The notes under the pieces are model-generated. The model did no database searches. It saw only the letters and a program-made list of their open reading frames with translations, and was not told where the DNA came from. Shown here in pieces: positions 34,081 through 43,264 of a stretch of 64,000 bases of DNA (position 1 is the first letter of the stretch; every line of letters begins with the position of its first letter). This stretch comes from S5-327 sp965116015 (lineage in GTDB: Bacteria > Chloroflexota > Dehalococcoidia > Lucifugimonadales > Australimonadaceae), in NCBI GenBank assembly GCA_965116015.1, contig OZ220477.1:1798001-1862000 (forward strand). The letters run 5' to 3'. Both the position numbers and the translations under genes were made by a program.

Positions 34081-36489
34081 ATGGTCAAGCAAGAAGAGGC
34101 TCGCTACACCGCCAGCGACATCCAGGTCCTCGAAGGCCTCGAGGCCGTCCGGCGACGGCCCGGAATGTACATCGGCAGCACAGACCAGCGCGGCCTCCAT
34201 CACCTCGTATACGAAATCGTAGACAACGCCATCGACGAGGCCATGGCAGGCTACTGCGACAGCGTCTCCGTTCGCCTCCACGACGACAACTCTGTCTCCG
34301 TCTGGGACAACGGCCGCGGAATCCCCGTAGACATCCACGCCGCCACCGACCGCCCAGCCCTCGAAACCATAATGACAACCCTCCACGCCGGCGGAAAATT
34401 CGGCGGCGGAGCATACAAAGTCTCCGGAGGCCTCCACGGCGTCGGCGCCTCCGTCGTCAACGCCCTCGCCGAATCTATGCGCGTCGAGGTCCGGCGCGAC
34501 GGCCGAATCTACTCCCAGCAGTACGCCCGCGGAATCCCCGCCAGCGACGTGCTCGACGAAGGACCCATCCCAACCAACGACCCCCGACAGAGCGGCACCC
34601 TCGTCCGCTTCAAAGCCGACACCGACATCTTCGGCCTCTCCAACTACGAACGCGACACCCTCCTCCAGCGCTTCCGCGAAATGGCCTACCTCAACAAGGC
34701 CATCCACATCTCCTTCTCCTCCGAAACACACCCCGAATCCGACCGCGCCTTCTACTTCGAGGGCGGAATCGCCAGCTTCGTCCGACACCTCAACCAAAAC
34801 CGCGACGTCCTCCAACCCGAACCCTTCTACTTCGAACAAACCTCCGACAACACTATGGTCGAGGTCGCCCTCCAGTACAACAACGGCTTCTACGAATCCA
34901 CCCTCGCCTTCGCCAACTGCATCAACACCGCCGACGGCGGAACCCACCTCGTCGGCTTCCGCGCCGGACTCACACGCGCCATCAACAACTACGCCAGGAA
35001 AAACAAACTCCTCCGCGACGACGCCCCAAACTTCAGCGGCGACGACGTCCGCGAAGGCCTCACCGCCATCATCAGCGTCCGCCTCGAAGAACCCCAATTC
35101 GAAGGCCAAACCAAAGCCAAGCTCGGCAACGCCGACACCAAAGCAGCCGTCGAGCAAGCCCTCGTCCAGAACCTCGAATTCTACCTCGAAGAGCGACCCC
35201 ACGAAGCGCGACGCATCATCGAAAAATGCATGACCTCCCAGAGAGCCCGCGAGGCCGCCCGCAAGGCCCGCGACCTCGTCATCCGCAAGAACGCTATGGA
35301 CGGCGGATCCCTCCCCGGCAAACTCGCCGACTGCACCGAACGAAGCCCCGAACGCTCCGAACTCTACGTCGTCGAGGGCGACTCCGCCGGCGGCTCCGCC
35401 AAGATGGGACGCGACCGCAAATACCAGGCCATCCTCCCCCTCCGCGGCAAAATCCTCAACGTCGAAAAAGCCCGGCCCGACAAAATGCTCGCCCACGAAG
35501 AAATCCGCGCCCTCATCACCGCCCTCGGCGCCGGCCTCGGCGAAGACTTCAACATCGCCAAACTCCGCTACCACAAAGTCATAATTATGACCGACGCCGA
35601 CGTCGACGGCGCCCACATCCGTACCCTCCTCCTCACCTTCTTCTTCCGCAATATGCGCACCCTCATCGACGCCGGACACCTCTTCATCGCGCAGCCCCCC
35701 CTCTACCGAACATCCCGCGGCCGCTCCGTCCAGTACCAGTACTCCGAAAACGACAAGGACGCCTGGCTCGCGCGCCAGATGTTCGGGCGCGTCTCCGTCG
35801 CCTCCAGCGACGGCAACATCTCCCGCGCCGGCGCCAAGATCCAGGGCCTCGTCGACCTCCTCAGAGAATTCCTCGGATGGGTCCGCCCTCTGTCCAGCCT
35901 CGGCCTCGCTCCCGAACTCGTCGGCCCCTTTATGCACGGCGCCCAACAGGGAGCCTACCGGCTCGCCTTCGAAGGCGAAGACTCCGTCCGCGCGCTCGCC
36001 GCCTGGCTCGCCTCCCAAGGCTTCGAATGCTCCCCTCGCATCGACGACAAAACCCGCGAGTACTTCATCGAAGTCTCCGGATACGGCACAATCAACGTTC
36101 CCCGCGTGCTCGAGTCCGCGTCCGCCCACCACGCCAGCCAGCTCTTCCCCCAACTCGCCCAGTGGGTCAACGGACACACCTACACCGTCTCGCGCCGCGA
36201 CAACACCGTCGCCAGCGACATCCCTTGGCAGGAACTCCCCCACGCCCTCGAGCGCAGCTCCGAACGACAGGGCATCGGCCTCCAGCGCTACAAAGGGCTA
36301 GGCGAGATGAACCCCGAGCAACTCTGGGAAACCACTATGAACCCTGCAACCCGCACCCTGCTGCAGGTCTCCGTCGAGGACGCCGCCGACGCCGACCGCG
36401 CGTTCACCGAGCTTATGGGCGACCTCGTGCAGCCCCGCAAAGAGTGGATCCAGGCTCACGCCCGCCAGGTCAAGAACCTCGACATCTAA
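34081..36489 (+). CDS. gyrB: DNA gyrase subunit B
   Basis: ATPase subunit of gyrase. 802 residues. Domains: GHKL ATPase (EIVDNAIDEAMAG, DNGRGIPVD, GGLHGVGASVVNALAE), transducer, TOPRIM (EGDSAGGSA at about 431; DADVDGAHI at about 504) and the C-terminal QRYKGLGEMNPEQLW (about 735). Between about 560 and 730 there is an extra domain of about 170 residues, as in the long GyrB of Gram-negatives; its sequence (RAGAKIQGLVDLLREFLGWV) differs from what I remember there. Could be ParE, but length and motif set favour GyrB. Start has AGGGAGG ahead. No gyrA is adjacent. It ends in a convergent gap with pyrE. Confidence 0.95.
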   Translation: MVKQEEARYTASDIQVLEGLEAVRRRPGMYIGSTDQRGLHHLVYEIVDNAIDEAMAGYCDSVSVRLHDDNSVSVWDNGRGIPVDIHAATDRPALETIMTTLHAGGKFGGGAYKVSGGLHGVGASVVNALAESMRVEVRRDGRIYSQQYARGIPASDVLDEGPIPTNDPRQSGTLVRFKADTDIFGLSNYERDTLLQRFREMAYLNKAIHISFSSETHPESDRAFYFEGGIASFVRHLNQNRDVLQPEPFYFEQTSDNTMVEVALQYNNGFYESTLAFANCINTADGGTHLVGFRAGLTRAINNYARKNKLLRDDAPNFSGDDVREGLTAIISVRLEEPQFEGQTKAKLGNADTKAAVEQALVQNLEFYLEERPHEARRIIEKCMTSQRAREAARKARDLVIRKNAMDGGSLPGKLADCTERSPERSELYVVEGDSAGGSAKMGRDRKYQAILPLRGKILNVEKARPDKMLAHEEIRALITALGAGLGEDFNIAKLRYHKVIIMTDADVDGAHIRTLLLTFFFRNMRTLIDAGHLFIAQPPLYRTSRGRSVQYQYSENDKDAWLARQMFGRVSVASSDGNISRAGAKIQGLVDLLREFLGWVRPLSSLGLAPELVGPFMHGAQQGAYRLAFEGEDSVRALAAWLASQGFECSPRIDDKTREYFIEVSGYGTINVPRVLESASAHHASQLFPQLAQWVNGHTYTVSRRDNTVASDIPWQELPHALERSSERQGIGLQRYKGLGEMNPEQLWETTMNPATRTLLQVSVEDAADADRAFTELMGDLVQPRKEWIQAHARQVKNLDI

Positions 36490-36614
36490 CCCACTCTCCC
36501 CACCGGGCGCTAGCCCCGCCCTGCTGTCCAGCGGCTGCTGCCAGCCGAGACGCTCTCCCCCCGCGCTAAGCCCCGTCCCTCTCATTTTTGGCCCAGACCA
36601 CACCGCCCTGCGCC

Positions 36615-37190
36615 TCACAGCGCAGGCGACACGTTCCCCGCCTCGTCAGCCTCCAGCGCCGCCGCAAACGCGTATCCGTCCCGGCGGATACGGTCGCTCC
36701 CGCCCTGACGCCGATCCAGAATGCACCCCACCAGCGCCACCCTATGCCCTGCATACTCGGCCGCCCGAATCGCCACATACAGCGACCCCGCAGTCGAACA
36801 CGTATCGTCGACGATCGCCACCCGCGCGCCAGCGGGAACCGGCCCCTCCAGAGCTTTCCCTAGCCCGTGATCTTTCGCCTCCCTGCGCACGAAAAACCCC
36901 GGAATAGGCGCCCCCCCGTCCAACCCGCTCATCAACGCAATCGCCGTAACCAGCGGCACAGCCCCCACCGCCGGCCCGCCAACCGCCTCCGCCCCCGCCC
37001 CCCGAATCGCCGGAAGCAACGCCCGCGCCGACAACCGAGCCCCCAACGGCGACATCGTCAGCAGTCGCCCGTCAAAGTAGTACGCGCTCTTCTCCCCCGA
37101 GGCAAGAACAAATTCCCCATACGAGAGCGCCCCAAGCTCGCGCGCAAGCTCCAGCGCCTCGCCAGCTGCCCCTGCTCCCGTCTCAGCCAT
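36615..37190 (-). CDS. pyrE: Orotate phosphoribosyltransferase
   Basis: Makes orotidine monophosphate from orotate and PRPP, pyrimidine pathway. 191 residues from ATG 37190, overlapping nadD by 8 bases. The PRPP-binding loop is VAIVDDTCSTAGSLYVAI. YGEFVLASGEKSAYYFDGR is the typical N-terminal block with the substrate Lys and FD/Y motif. A longer frame to 37253 lies in nadD. Last gene of the obgE-nadD-pyrE operon. Confidence 0.93.
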   Translation of the reverse strand: MAETGAGAAGEALELARELGALSYGEFVLASGEKSAYYFDGRLLTMSPLGARLSARALLPAIRGAGAEAVGGPAVGAVPLVTAIALMSGLDGGAPIPGFFVRREAKDHGLGKALEGPVPAGARVAIVDDTCSTAGSLYVAIRAAEYAGHRVALVGCILDRRQGGSDRIRRDGYAFAAALEADEAGNVSPAL

Positions 37191-37812
37191 CTCCGCCCCC
37201 TGCGCGCGGCTCCGAGCCATAGAGACCATGCCGCGCAATGTAATCAGCCACATCGTCCGGAACCAGATAGCGCACCGGCTCCCCCTGCTTCACGCGACGC
37301 CTCAACTCCGTCCCGCTAATCTCAATCAGCGGAGCCGTCGCCGTCATCACGCGCTCCGGAGCCGTCGAATCCACCGCGGTCAGCGGCCCAAGATCAACCG
37401 CGCTATGCCCCGGCCGCAGCGCAACAACAACCCGCGTAAGCTCCAGTATCCGCTGCGGAGCGCGCCAGAGATGCATCGAGTTCAGCGCATCCGCCCCCAT
37501 AATGAACAGCAGCTCGCCGTCCGCCATCAGCCCCGCCCGCAACTCCTCGAGCGTGTCAACCGTGTACGTCTCCCCCGGTCGATCAACCTCAACAGTCGAC
37601 AGCCGGAACCGCGAATTCCCCGCTATGGCCAGCTCAACCATAGCCCTGCGATGTCCCCTGTCCGTAATAGGCTCATCGCGCTTCATCCACGGAAGCCCCG
37701 TCGGCACGAACCACACCTCGTCGAGCCGCAGTCGCCACTGCACTTCCTGCGCGAGAATCAAATGCCCCGTATGAATGGGATCGAACGTTCCCCCCAGAAT
37801 GCCTCGGCGCAC
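37183..37812 (-). CDS. nadD: Nicotinate-nucleotide adenylyltransferase
   Basis: Joins nicotinate mononucleotide with ATP to give deamido-NAD. 209 residues. GILGGTFDPIHTGHL holds the HxGH site and ISGTELRRRV is the second ATP motif (ISxTxxR). The start is uncertain among TTG 37824, GTG 37815 and GTG 37812; the last has GGGAG at 5 bases and places the start right before RRGILGG, so I use it. It directly follows obgE, the common obgE-nadD pairing. Confidence 0.94.
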   Translation of the reverse strand: MRRGILGGTFDPIHTGHLILAQEVQWRLRLDEVWFVPTGLPWMKRDEPITDRGHRRAMVELAIAGNSRFRLSTVEVDRPGETYTVDTLEELRAGLMADGELLFIMGADALNSMHLWRAPQRILELTRVVVALRPGHSAVDLGPLTAVDSTAPERVMTATAPLIEISGTELRRRVKQGEPVRYLVPDDVADYIARHGLYGSEPRAGGGDG

Positions 37813-37814
37813 CA

Positions 37815-39077
37815 CTACTCCCAAACGAACTCGAAATCAGCTATCCGCACCGTTGCCCCACGCCCAGCTCCCGCGCGCTGCAGCGCCTCGATTACCCCCA
37901 GCCTCTCCAGCGCATTGTGAAACTGCATCCGCGCCCGCCACGACCCCAGATTCGACGCGTCCAGAATGCGCTCCGCAGGAGGACACCTCACCTCGTACCC
38001 CCCCTCGAACGCCCACACGCGGGGCTGAGGAGGAGCCTTGCGCCGCCGGCTCACCTTCGGCACCTCGTGCTCCTCGCCCCGCTCCGCTGTCGGAACCAAA
38101 TCGCCTATGCGCGACAGCAACAGCTGCACGCCCTCGCCAGTAACCGCGGCAATCCCCAGCGGCTCCGTCCCCGCAACCGCAGCAAGCCCGCCTCGCTGCG
38201 CGAGGAACCGCTCTCTCGCCTCCGGAACATCCAGCTTCGTAACAACCACAACTCGGGGCTTACGCTCCAGCCCTGCGCCATACAGAGCCATCTCCTCCGC
38301 AACCTCGCAGTACTCCCGCGGCAGATCCTCCGCCATCCCGTCCACAAGCTGCACAAGAGCCGCGGCGCGCTCGCAATGCCGCAGAAACTCCAGACCCAAA
38401 CCGCGCCCCCTGTGCGCCCCCTCAATCAGACCCGGTATGTCGAGCGCCACAAGCGAACGCTCCCCCGCCTCAACAACCCCCAGCACAGGCTCCAGCGTCG
38501 TGAACGGATAATCCGCCACCTTGGGACGCGCCCGCGACACCACGCTCAACAGCGTCGACTTCCCCGCATTCGGCGCGCCCACAAACCCGACATCAGCAAC
38601 AATCTTCACCTCGAACCGAACAGACCTCTCCTCGCCAGGCTCCCCCCCATACGCAAGAAGCGGCTCCTGATTCACCGCCGTAGCGAACCGCGCATTGCCG
38701 AGCCCTCCCGCGCCAGCGTGCGCCGCCACCGCCTCCGCGGCGTCGCGCAACAGCTCCGTCAGGAACACATCCTCGGCTCCCTCCCCCGCCTCCCACACTA
38801 CCGTCCCCACCGGAACATCCACGAACACGGGCTTGCCCTTGCGTCCCGACCTGTTCTTGCTTCGACCCGGCGACCCAGCTCCCCCCACAATCCTCCTCGC
38901 CCCCTCCAAATGATCCAGCGAGCGCAGATGCGAGGCAGCCCGAACGACAACAGCCCCCCCGTCGCCCCCATCGCCGCCGTCGGGCCCGCCCATCGGCCTG
39001 TACTTCTCGCGCAGGAAAGAGACAGCCCCATTGCCGCCTCGCCCTCCCTGCAGCTTTATCTCTATCTGATCAAGCAT
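37815..39077 (-). CDS. obgE: GTPase ObgE/CgtA
   Basis: Ribosome-assembly and stress GTPase. 420 residues in three parts: glycine-rich Obg fold (GGRGGNGAVSFLREKYRPMG), GTPase with G1 GAPNAGKST, G2 region DYPFTT, G3 DIPGLIEGAHRG and G4 TKLD, and a C-terminal OCT domain (about 350-420, ending ATVRIADFEFVWE) known from Obg of Gram-positives, Chloroflexota and some others. First gene of the operon with nadD and pyrE. The dnaA terminator lies about 40 bases ahead of it. Confidence 0.97.
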   Translation of the reverse strand: MLDQIEIKLQGGRGGNGAVSFLREKYRPMGGPDGGDGGDGGAVVVRAASHLRSLDHLEGARRIVGGAGSPGRSKNRSGRKGKPVFVDVPVGTVVWEAGEGAEDVFLTELLRDAAEAVAAHAGAGGLGNARFATAVNQEPLLAYGGEPGEERSVRFEVKIVADVGFVGAPNAGKSTLLSVVSRARPKVADYPFTTLEPVLGVVEAGERSLVALDIPGLIEGAHRGRGLGLEFLRHCERAAALVQLVDGMAEDLPREYCEVAEEMALYGAGLERKPRVVVVTKLDVPEARERFLAQRGGLAAVAGTEPLGIAAVTGEGVQLLLSRIGDLVPTAERGEEHEVPKVSRRRKAPPQPRVWAFEGGYEVRCPPAERILDASNLGSWRARMQFHNALERLGVIEALQRAGAGRGATVRIADFEFVWE

Positions 39078-39111
39078 AGTCGTCTTTCGTAGGCAGGAGA
39101 ATGATAGTAGC

Positions 39112-39142
39112 AGGAAAGGAAAACACGGGAGAGAACTCCCGT
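39112..39142 (-). terminator. Intrinsic terminator after dnaA
   Basis: Minus strand ACGGGAG, loop TTCT, CTCCCGT, then GTTTTCCTTTCC. A 7-bp stem and U-rich tail, 79 bases after the dnaA stop. A second hairpin, GCAGTC-CGCA-GACTGC, lies just upstream near 39157-39172. Confidence 0.65.
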
Positions 39143-39220
39143 TGAAAACCCTGCCGCGCAGTCTGCGGACTGCTTATCGCCTGTTGAAACCCGAGAGGAA
39201 TGCAGGCCGGAATCACACGC

Positions 39221-40585
39221 TCAGGCCGACAAGTCAGCGGCGGTTGCCCGGGCAAGCAGAGACGACCTGACGCTCTCCACCTCCGCCTGCAACGACGTGG
39301 TCGACGCTATCGCCTCTGCCGCGCGGCGAAGCCCGTAGAGCGCCGTCGTCCTGTCCCGGTGCCCAAGAATCGCGCCCACCTCCTCTGGAGTTATCCCCAG
39401 CATCGTGTGGAGAAGATGCATCGCCAGCTGACGCGCCGACGATGTCGCCTTGTCGCGCCCGCGCCCCTGAATGCTCGCAAGCGGAACGTTCCGCGCAAGC
39501 GCGACCGCCCTGAGAATGTCGTCCGCCGTGATGTCGGAGGGACGCGTTGAAAACTGCGGCCCCATCGCCTCGCGGATGAGATCAAACGTAACAGACGCCC
39601 CCGTGAACTCAGCGAGAGCTGCGAGTCGCGTAACGCACCCCTGCAGCGTTCTTGCGCTCTCCGCAACTCTCTGCGCAATGAACTCCACCCCCTGCGCCGG
39701 AATCGAAATCCCAGCCTGTTCAGCGAACGCGCCGAGCATCGCAAGCCGCGTGTCGTAGTCGGGAGGCGCGATATCCGCCTGCAGCCCCCCCTCGAACCGG
39801 GAACGGAGCCGCGGCTCCAGCAGCGTCAGCTCCCCCGCGGGACGATCGCTCGAGATAACGAGCTGTCCCCCGCCGATGATGAGATCGTTGAACGTGTCGA
39901 AGAAAGCCCCCTGCGTAGATGTCTTCCCCGCAAGGAACTGAATGTCGTCAACCAGAAGAACCCCGAGGCCGCGGAACCTCTCGCGAAACTCATCCATCCG
40001 CCTGGAGCGCAACGCTGAAAGATACTCGGTCGTGAACTGCTCCGTCGTTACGTACAGCGTCCGAAACCCCGCCCCCTCCGTCTCGCGCCCGATGGCTTGC
40101 ATCAGATGCGTCTTCCCCAACCCTACCGCCCCATACAGAAACAGAGGGTTGTACGCTAACCCCGGACCCTTCGCCACCGACTGCGCCGCCGCGTGCGCCA
40201 ATCGATTCGACGTACCCACAACGTACGTGTCGAACGTAAAATCCGCGCGCAACGCCGCGCTCGTCGCCGCGCGTTTCACACTGTCGGGTGCGGCTCCTCC
40301 AGCCAGCTGCGCAGAGGCGACGCCCCGCTGCGGGTTCCCGATAACGTAAGAAACCGTCATCGGACGCCGTCCTACAGCGCTCGCCGCAGACTCGACCAGA
40401 GCCTGGAGCTGCTCCTCGACCCAGTCCGCCGCGAACGCCGACGGCATCGACACCGTCAGATGATCCCCCTCGATGCGGAGACCGGCAGACCCCGCCAGCC
40501 ATGTGTCGAACGTCGGCTTCGGCGTCTGCACCTGAAGCCTGCCGAGGGCGGCTCTCCAGAGTATGTCTGCAGCGTCGGACGGCAA
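39221..40585 (-). CDS. dnaA: Chromosomal replication initiator DnaA (divergent C-terminal signature)
   Basis: Initiator ATPase. 454 residues. Domain I begins DILWRAALGRLQVQ and has FDTWLAG. Domain III has YNPLFLYGAVGLGKTHLM (Walker A, about 152-159), VLLVDDIQFLAGK (Walker B) and the arginine finger region LEPRLRSRFEGGL. The domain IV signature normally GRDHTTV reads GHRDRTTAL here. In DnaA the His and Thr of this loop read the DnaA box, so box preference may differ. The first possible start is TTG at 40585, without a Shine-Dalgarno; the N-terminus is therefore uncertain. dnaN is not adjacent, and no DnaA boxes are obvious nearby. Confidence 0.9.
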   Translation of the reverse strand: MPSDAADILWRAALGRLQVQTPKPTFDTWLAGSAGLRIEGDHLTVSMPSAFAADWVEEQLQALVESAASAVGRRPMTVSYVIGNPQRGVASAQLAGGAAPDSVKRAATSAALRADFTFDTYVVGTSNRLAHAAAQSVAKGPGLAYNPLFLYGAVGLGKTHLMQAIGRETEGAGFRTLYVTTEQFTTEYLSALRSRRMDEFRERFRGLGVLLVDDIQFLAGKTSTQGAFFDTFNDLIIGGGQLVISSDRPAGELTLLEPRLRSRFEGGLQADIAPPDYDTRLAMLGAFAEQAGISIPAQGVEFIAQRVAESARTLQGCVTRLAALAEFTGASVTFDLIREAMGPQFSTRPSDITADDILRAVALARNVPLASIQGRGRDKATSSARQLAMHLLHTMLGITPEEVGAILGHRDRTTALYGLRRAAEAIASTTSLQAEVESVRSSLLARATAADLSA

Positions 40586-40919
40586 AATAGGGCCTTCGCG
40601 CTCCTGCGTTTGCTCAGAGAAACTCGCCTCTCCTGTGCGCGGCGCCCCAAAGCGCGCGGCCTGCTGTGGGCAGCCCTTTTACGCAGCGTCAGGGAAGCGG
40701 GCTTGACAAAGGCACTCTAGCAATCTTGTACGCCCCCAGTGCGCCAAGAATTTGGAAACAACCCGCCCTTTCGCCACTTGCAACCTCGCCGATTCCGTGG
40801 CAAGCAGTCAGCGGCCATATCCCGCGTTCGGGCGCCCCAAACCGCCGCGCCGCGACGTATGCCGCGCACGGCGCATCGCTCGCGGAACGCCCCGCTGCGC
40901 TGCTGCTAACATCAATGCT
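40586..40919. other. Intergenic region between dnaA and fmt (334 bases)
   Basis: Divergent gap. It holds TTGACA on the + strand at 40703-40708, with no good -10 at 17-18 bases. I find no TTATCCACA-type DnaA box, no iteron series and no AT-rich unwinding zone, so I do not call an origin here. A long in-frame extension of fmt exists but has no start signals. Confidence 0.5.
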
Positions 40920-41864
40920 GTGAGCGTCAACATCGTGTTTATGGGCTCCCCAGAGCCTGCCCTCGTAGTGTTTGATGCTGTCCAGCGAACAGCGGCCCAG
41001 AGGGGGTGGAGCGTCGTCGCCGTCTACGCCGCGCCCCCTCGTCCAAGCGGGCGAGGACGCCGCATCGCCCCCTCCCCAGTCCACGCTTGCGCCGGCGCGC
41101 TCGGCCTCCCTGTCCTCACCCCCGACAAACTGACTCCTCCCGAAGAGCAGGAGCGCTTCCGCTCCCTTGGCGCCGACCTCGTCGTTCTTGCCGCTTACGG
41201 CCTCCTCCTACCTCCCCCATTCCTGCTCTCCCCGAAACACGGAGCAGTGAACGTCCACCCCTCCCTCCTCCCCCGCCACCGGGGCGCAGCCCCTGTCGCC
41301 GGCGCGATCCTCGCCGGCGACAGCGAAACAGGAACATCCTTAATCGTTATGGACGAAGGCCTCGACACAGGGCCGCTCCTCGCTCAGCGGCGGATTCCCC
41401 TGTCAGAGAATGCGCGGACGCCCGCCGCCATGCAGCGCCTCTTCGCGCTCGGCGCCGAAATGCTCGAAAGCGCGCTCCCCGAATACATCGCCGGAAACCT
41501 CGCCCCCGTTCCGCAACCAGGCAGCGGAGCAACCCTCACCCGCCGCATAACCAAAGCCGACGGCGACATCGACTGGCGCGAGCCCGCCGAGATGATCGCC
41601 CGCAAAGTCCGAGCCTTCGACCCTTGGCCCGGAACAGCAACCTACTGGAATGGCCGCCGCCTCGCCATAGTCGACGCGCACAGGGTCGACTACCTCAACC
41701 TTGCGCCCGGACAAATAGCCCTGGTCGCCGGCCAAGCGCTAGTGGGAACCGGAGCAGGCGCGCTCCGCCTGCTCCGCGTCAAATACGAGGGACGCCCCGA
41801 GACCGCCATCGCCGACTTCGTGCGCGGGCATCCTGCGTTCGTAGGAGCGTCGCTCCCGTCCTGA
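40920..41864 (+). CDS. fmt: Methionyl-tRNA formyltransferase
   Basis: Formylates Met-tRNAi for translation initiation. 314 residues from a GTG at 40920 (VSVNIVFMGSPEPALVV). Catalytic block: AVNVHPSLLPRHRGAAPVAGAILAGD, with Asn, His and Asp of the formyltransferase centre (GDSETG), and VMDEGLDTGPLL. The C-terminal OB-like domain is present from about 205 (VRAFDPWPGTATYWNGRRL). The longer frame to 40752 covers only intergenic sequence. Not linked with def in this window. It converges with the L25 gene. Confidence 0.95.
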   Translation: MSVNIVFMGSPEPALVVFDAVQRTAAQRGWSVVAVYAAPPRPSGRGRRIAPSPVHACAGALGLPVLTPDKLTPPEEQERFRSLGADLVVLAAYGLLLPPPFLLSPKHGAVNVHPSLLPRHRGAAPVAGAILAGDSETGTSLIVMDEGLDTGPLLAQRRIPLSENARTPAAMQRLFALGAEMLESALPEYIAGNLAPVPQPGSGATLTRRITKADGDIDWREPAEMIARKVRAFDPWPGTATYWNGRRLAIVDAHRVDYLNLAPGQIALVAGQALVGTGAGALRLLRVKYEGRPETAIADFVRGHPAFVGASLPS

Positions 41865-41893
41865 CCCGCTCAGCCGCCCGGTCGGAACGTCCC

Positions 41894-42472
41894 CTACTCG
41901 CCCTCGCCTTCGGACGCAACGTGCGTCTGCACAATGCGCGCGACCACCGCCCCCGGGTCAGTTGCAAGCGTCACGTCCTCGGGCAGCGCAATGTCGCCCG
42001 CATGGATCGCCGAGTCCCCCTCCGTCAGCCCCGACAAGTCAATGAAAAGCTCATGAGGAATAGCTGTCGGCAGCGCCTCGACCTCAACCTCGTGCAGATC
42101 TTCCAAGAGCGACGCCCCGTCCAGCCGCGCCCCGGGCGCCTCCCCCTCGAAACGCAGAGGCACGGCGGCGCGCATACGCTCCGTCCGCGAGATGCGCAGC
42201 AGATCAACGTGCAGCAACCGCTCAGTCACCGGATGCCGCTGCGCCTGCTGCACCATCACGAAATGAGCGTCTCCCCCCACGTTCACCGTGATGGGGCTCG
42301 TTCGCCCCGCCGCGGTCAGCGCTCGCGCCAGCTCCTGAGTGTTGGCTTGCAGCGAGAGCGACTCCCCCCCGCGACCGTAGACGTGCAGGGGCGTAATCCC
42401 CGATCGCCTCAAGGCGCGCGTCTTCTTCCGCATCGCCGTGCGGGGCTCAGCTTCCAAAAGCAGCTCGTCCAT
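41894..42472 (-). CDS. rplY: 50S ribosomal protein L25 (CTC/TL5 form)
   Basis: Binds 5S rRNA. 192 residues, the long form with a C-terminal beta domain. N-terminal part LLEAEPRTAMRKKTRALRRSGITPLHVYGRG is typical; HFVMVQQAQRHPVTERLLHVDLLRI is the 5S rRNA-binding end of the first domain; the second domain has VPLRFEGEAPGARL and IPHELFIDLSGLTEGDSAI. The start at 42472 lacks a strong Shine-Dalgarno. Role in general stress is known from CTC proteins. Confidence 0.93.
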   Translation of the reverse strand: MDELLLEAEPRTAMRKKTRALRRSGITPLHVYGRGGESLSLQANTQELARALTAAGRTSPITVNVGGDAHFVMVQQAQRHPVTERLLHVDLLRISRTERMRAAVPLRFEGEAPGARLDGASLLEDLHEVEVEALPTAIPHELFIDLSGLTEGDSAIHAGDIALPEDVTLATDPGAVVARIVQTHVASEGEGE

Positions 42473-42580
42473 AATCCGTTCCCGCCTTCACAGATCGCCC
42501 CGCAGGGCGAGGCTGACGACGAAGGATAGCAGATTCCCCGACGACCCCGCCAGTATAACCCCTATTGTTGACCTACTAAG

Positions 42581-42608
42581 TGGACTTTACCCCTGCCGGC
42601 GATATATG
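42581..42608 (+). promoter_or_regulatory. Candidate promoter/operator of the Rrf2 gene
   Basis: TGGACT (42581-42586), spacer 16, TATATG (42603-42608). The overlapping TAAGTGGACTTTA is a weak dyad (TAA...TTA) where an Rrf2 dimer could bind its own promoter. Inferred only. Confidence 0.3.
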
Positions 42609-42668
42609 CTTCTCCTATGCCGCCGGGCGGATGGCGGCGCGCGTGGGAGGCGCGGAAGGAGACCACAT

Positions 42669-43112
42669 ATGCGCATTCCTATGAAAGTGGACTACGGCGT
42701 CCGCGCGCTCGTAGAACTCGCCCAGTGCGCCTCCGCCGGACGCCCCGTTCGCACCGCCGACATCGCCGGCAGACAAGGCATCCCCGAGCCCTACCTCGAC
42801 CAAGTGCTTACGACGCTCAACAAATTCGGATTCATCAAGAGCCGCCGCGGCCCCCAGGGAGGACACATCCTCGCCCGCTCCGCCGCCGACATCACCCTCG
42901 ACGAGATCGTCGCCACCCTGGAAGGACGAACTCCCCCCCTCGAATGCATCGACGACGCGTCCGAGTGCGCCCTCTCCGGCAACTGCGCCCAGCGCGACAT
43001 CTGGCGCGACGTCGAAGACGCGGTTCACGCCGTCCTCGCCACAACAACCATCGCCGACTTGGCGAAACGGCAGCGCGCCCGCGTCGAGCTCCTGGAGGTG
43101 CGCGTCCGCTAG
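42669..43112 (+). CDS. Rrf2/IscR family regulator with three cysteines
   Basis: A 147-residue winged-helix repressor. The N-terminal MRIPMKVDYGVRALVELAQ and the helix-turn-helix VRTADIAGRQGIPEPYLDQVLTTL followed by LIKSRRGPQGGHILA-type wing are diagnostic. Three Cys, in ECIDDASECALSGNCAQRD (C-x6-C-x5-C), occupy the Fe-S site of IscR (C-x5-C-x5-C there), so it likely senses an iron-sulfur cluster or redox state. GGAAGGAG stands ahead of the ATG. It lies before the MoeB/ThiF and cysM genes, like CymR or IscR-type regulators of cysteine and Fe-S biogenesis. Confidence 0.88.
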   Translation: MRIPMKVDYGVRALVELAQCASAGRPVRTADIAGRQGIPEPYLDQVLTTLNKFGFIKSRRGPQGGHILARSAADITLDEIVATLEGRTPPLECIDDASECALSGNCAQRDIWRDVEDAVHAVLATTTIADLAKRQRARVELLEVRVR

Positions 43113-43264
43113 CCCCATCCCGAAACCCCGATTGACGCCCCGGCGTCGCACCGCAACGATTCCCTCCGCGTCCACCGCTGCGCGAGAGACGCGCGACGAC
43201 AACCAGCGCGCCAGAGAATTCCGAGAATAGAAAGAGTAGCAGAGAGCGCAAGGAGAAGAACCCC

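Noticed and set aside
33217..36243. A 1008-codon minus-strand frame covering gyrB antisense and joined to cmk
   Set aside because: Only the last 218 codons (cmk) carry family motifs; the rest is the Gly/Ala/Val-rich mirror of gyrB.
40586..40919. Origin of replication next to dnaA
   Set aside because: No classic DnaA boxes, no AT-rich zone, and strand bias does not change here.
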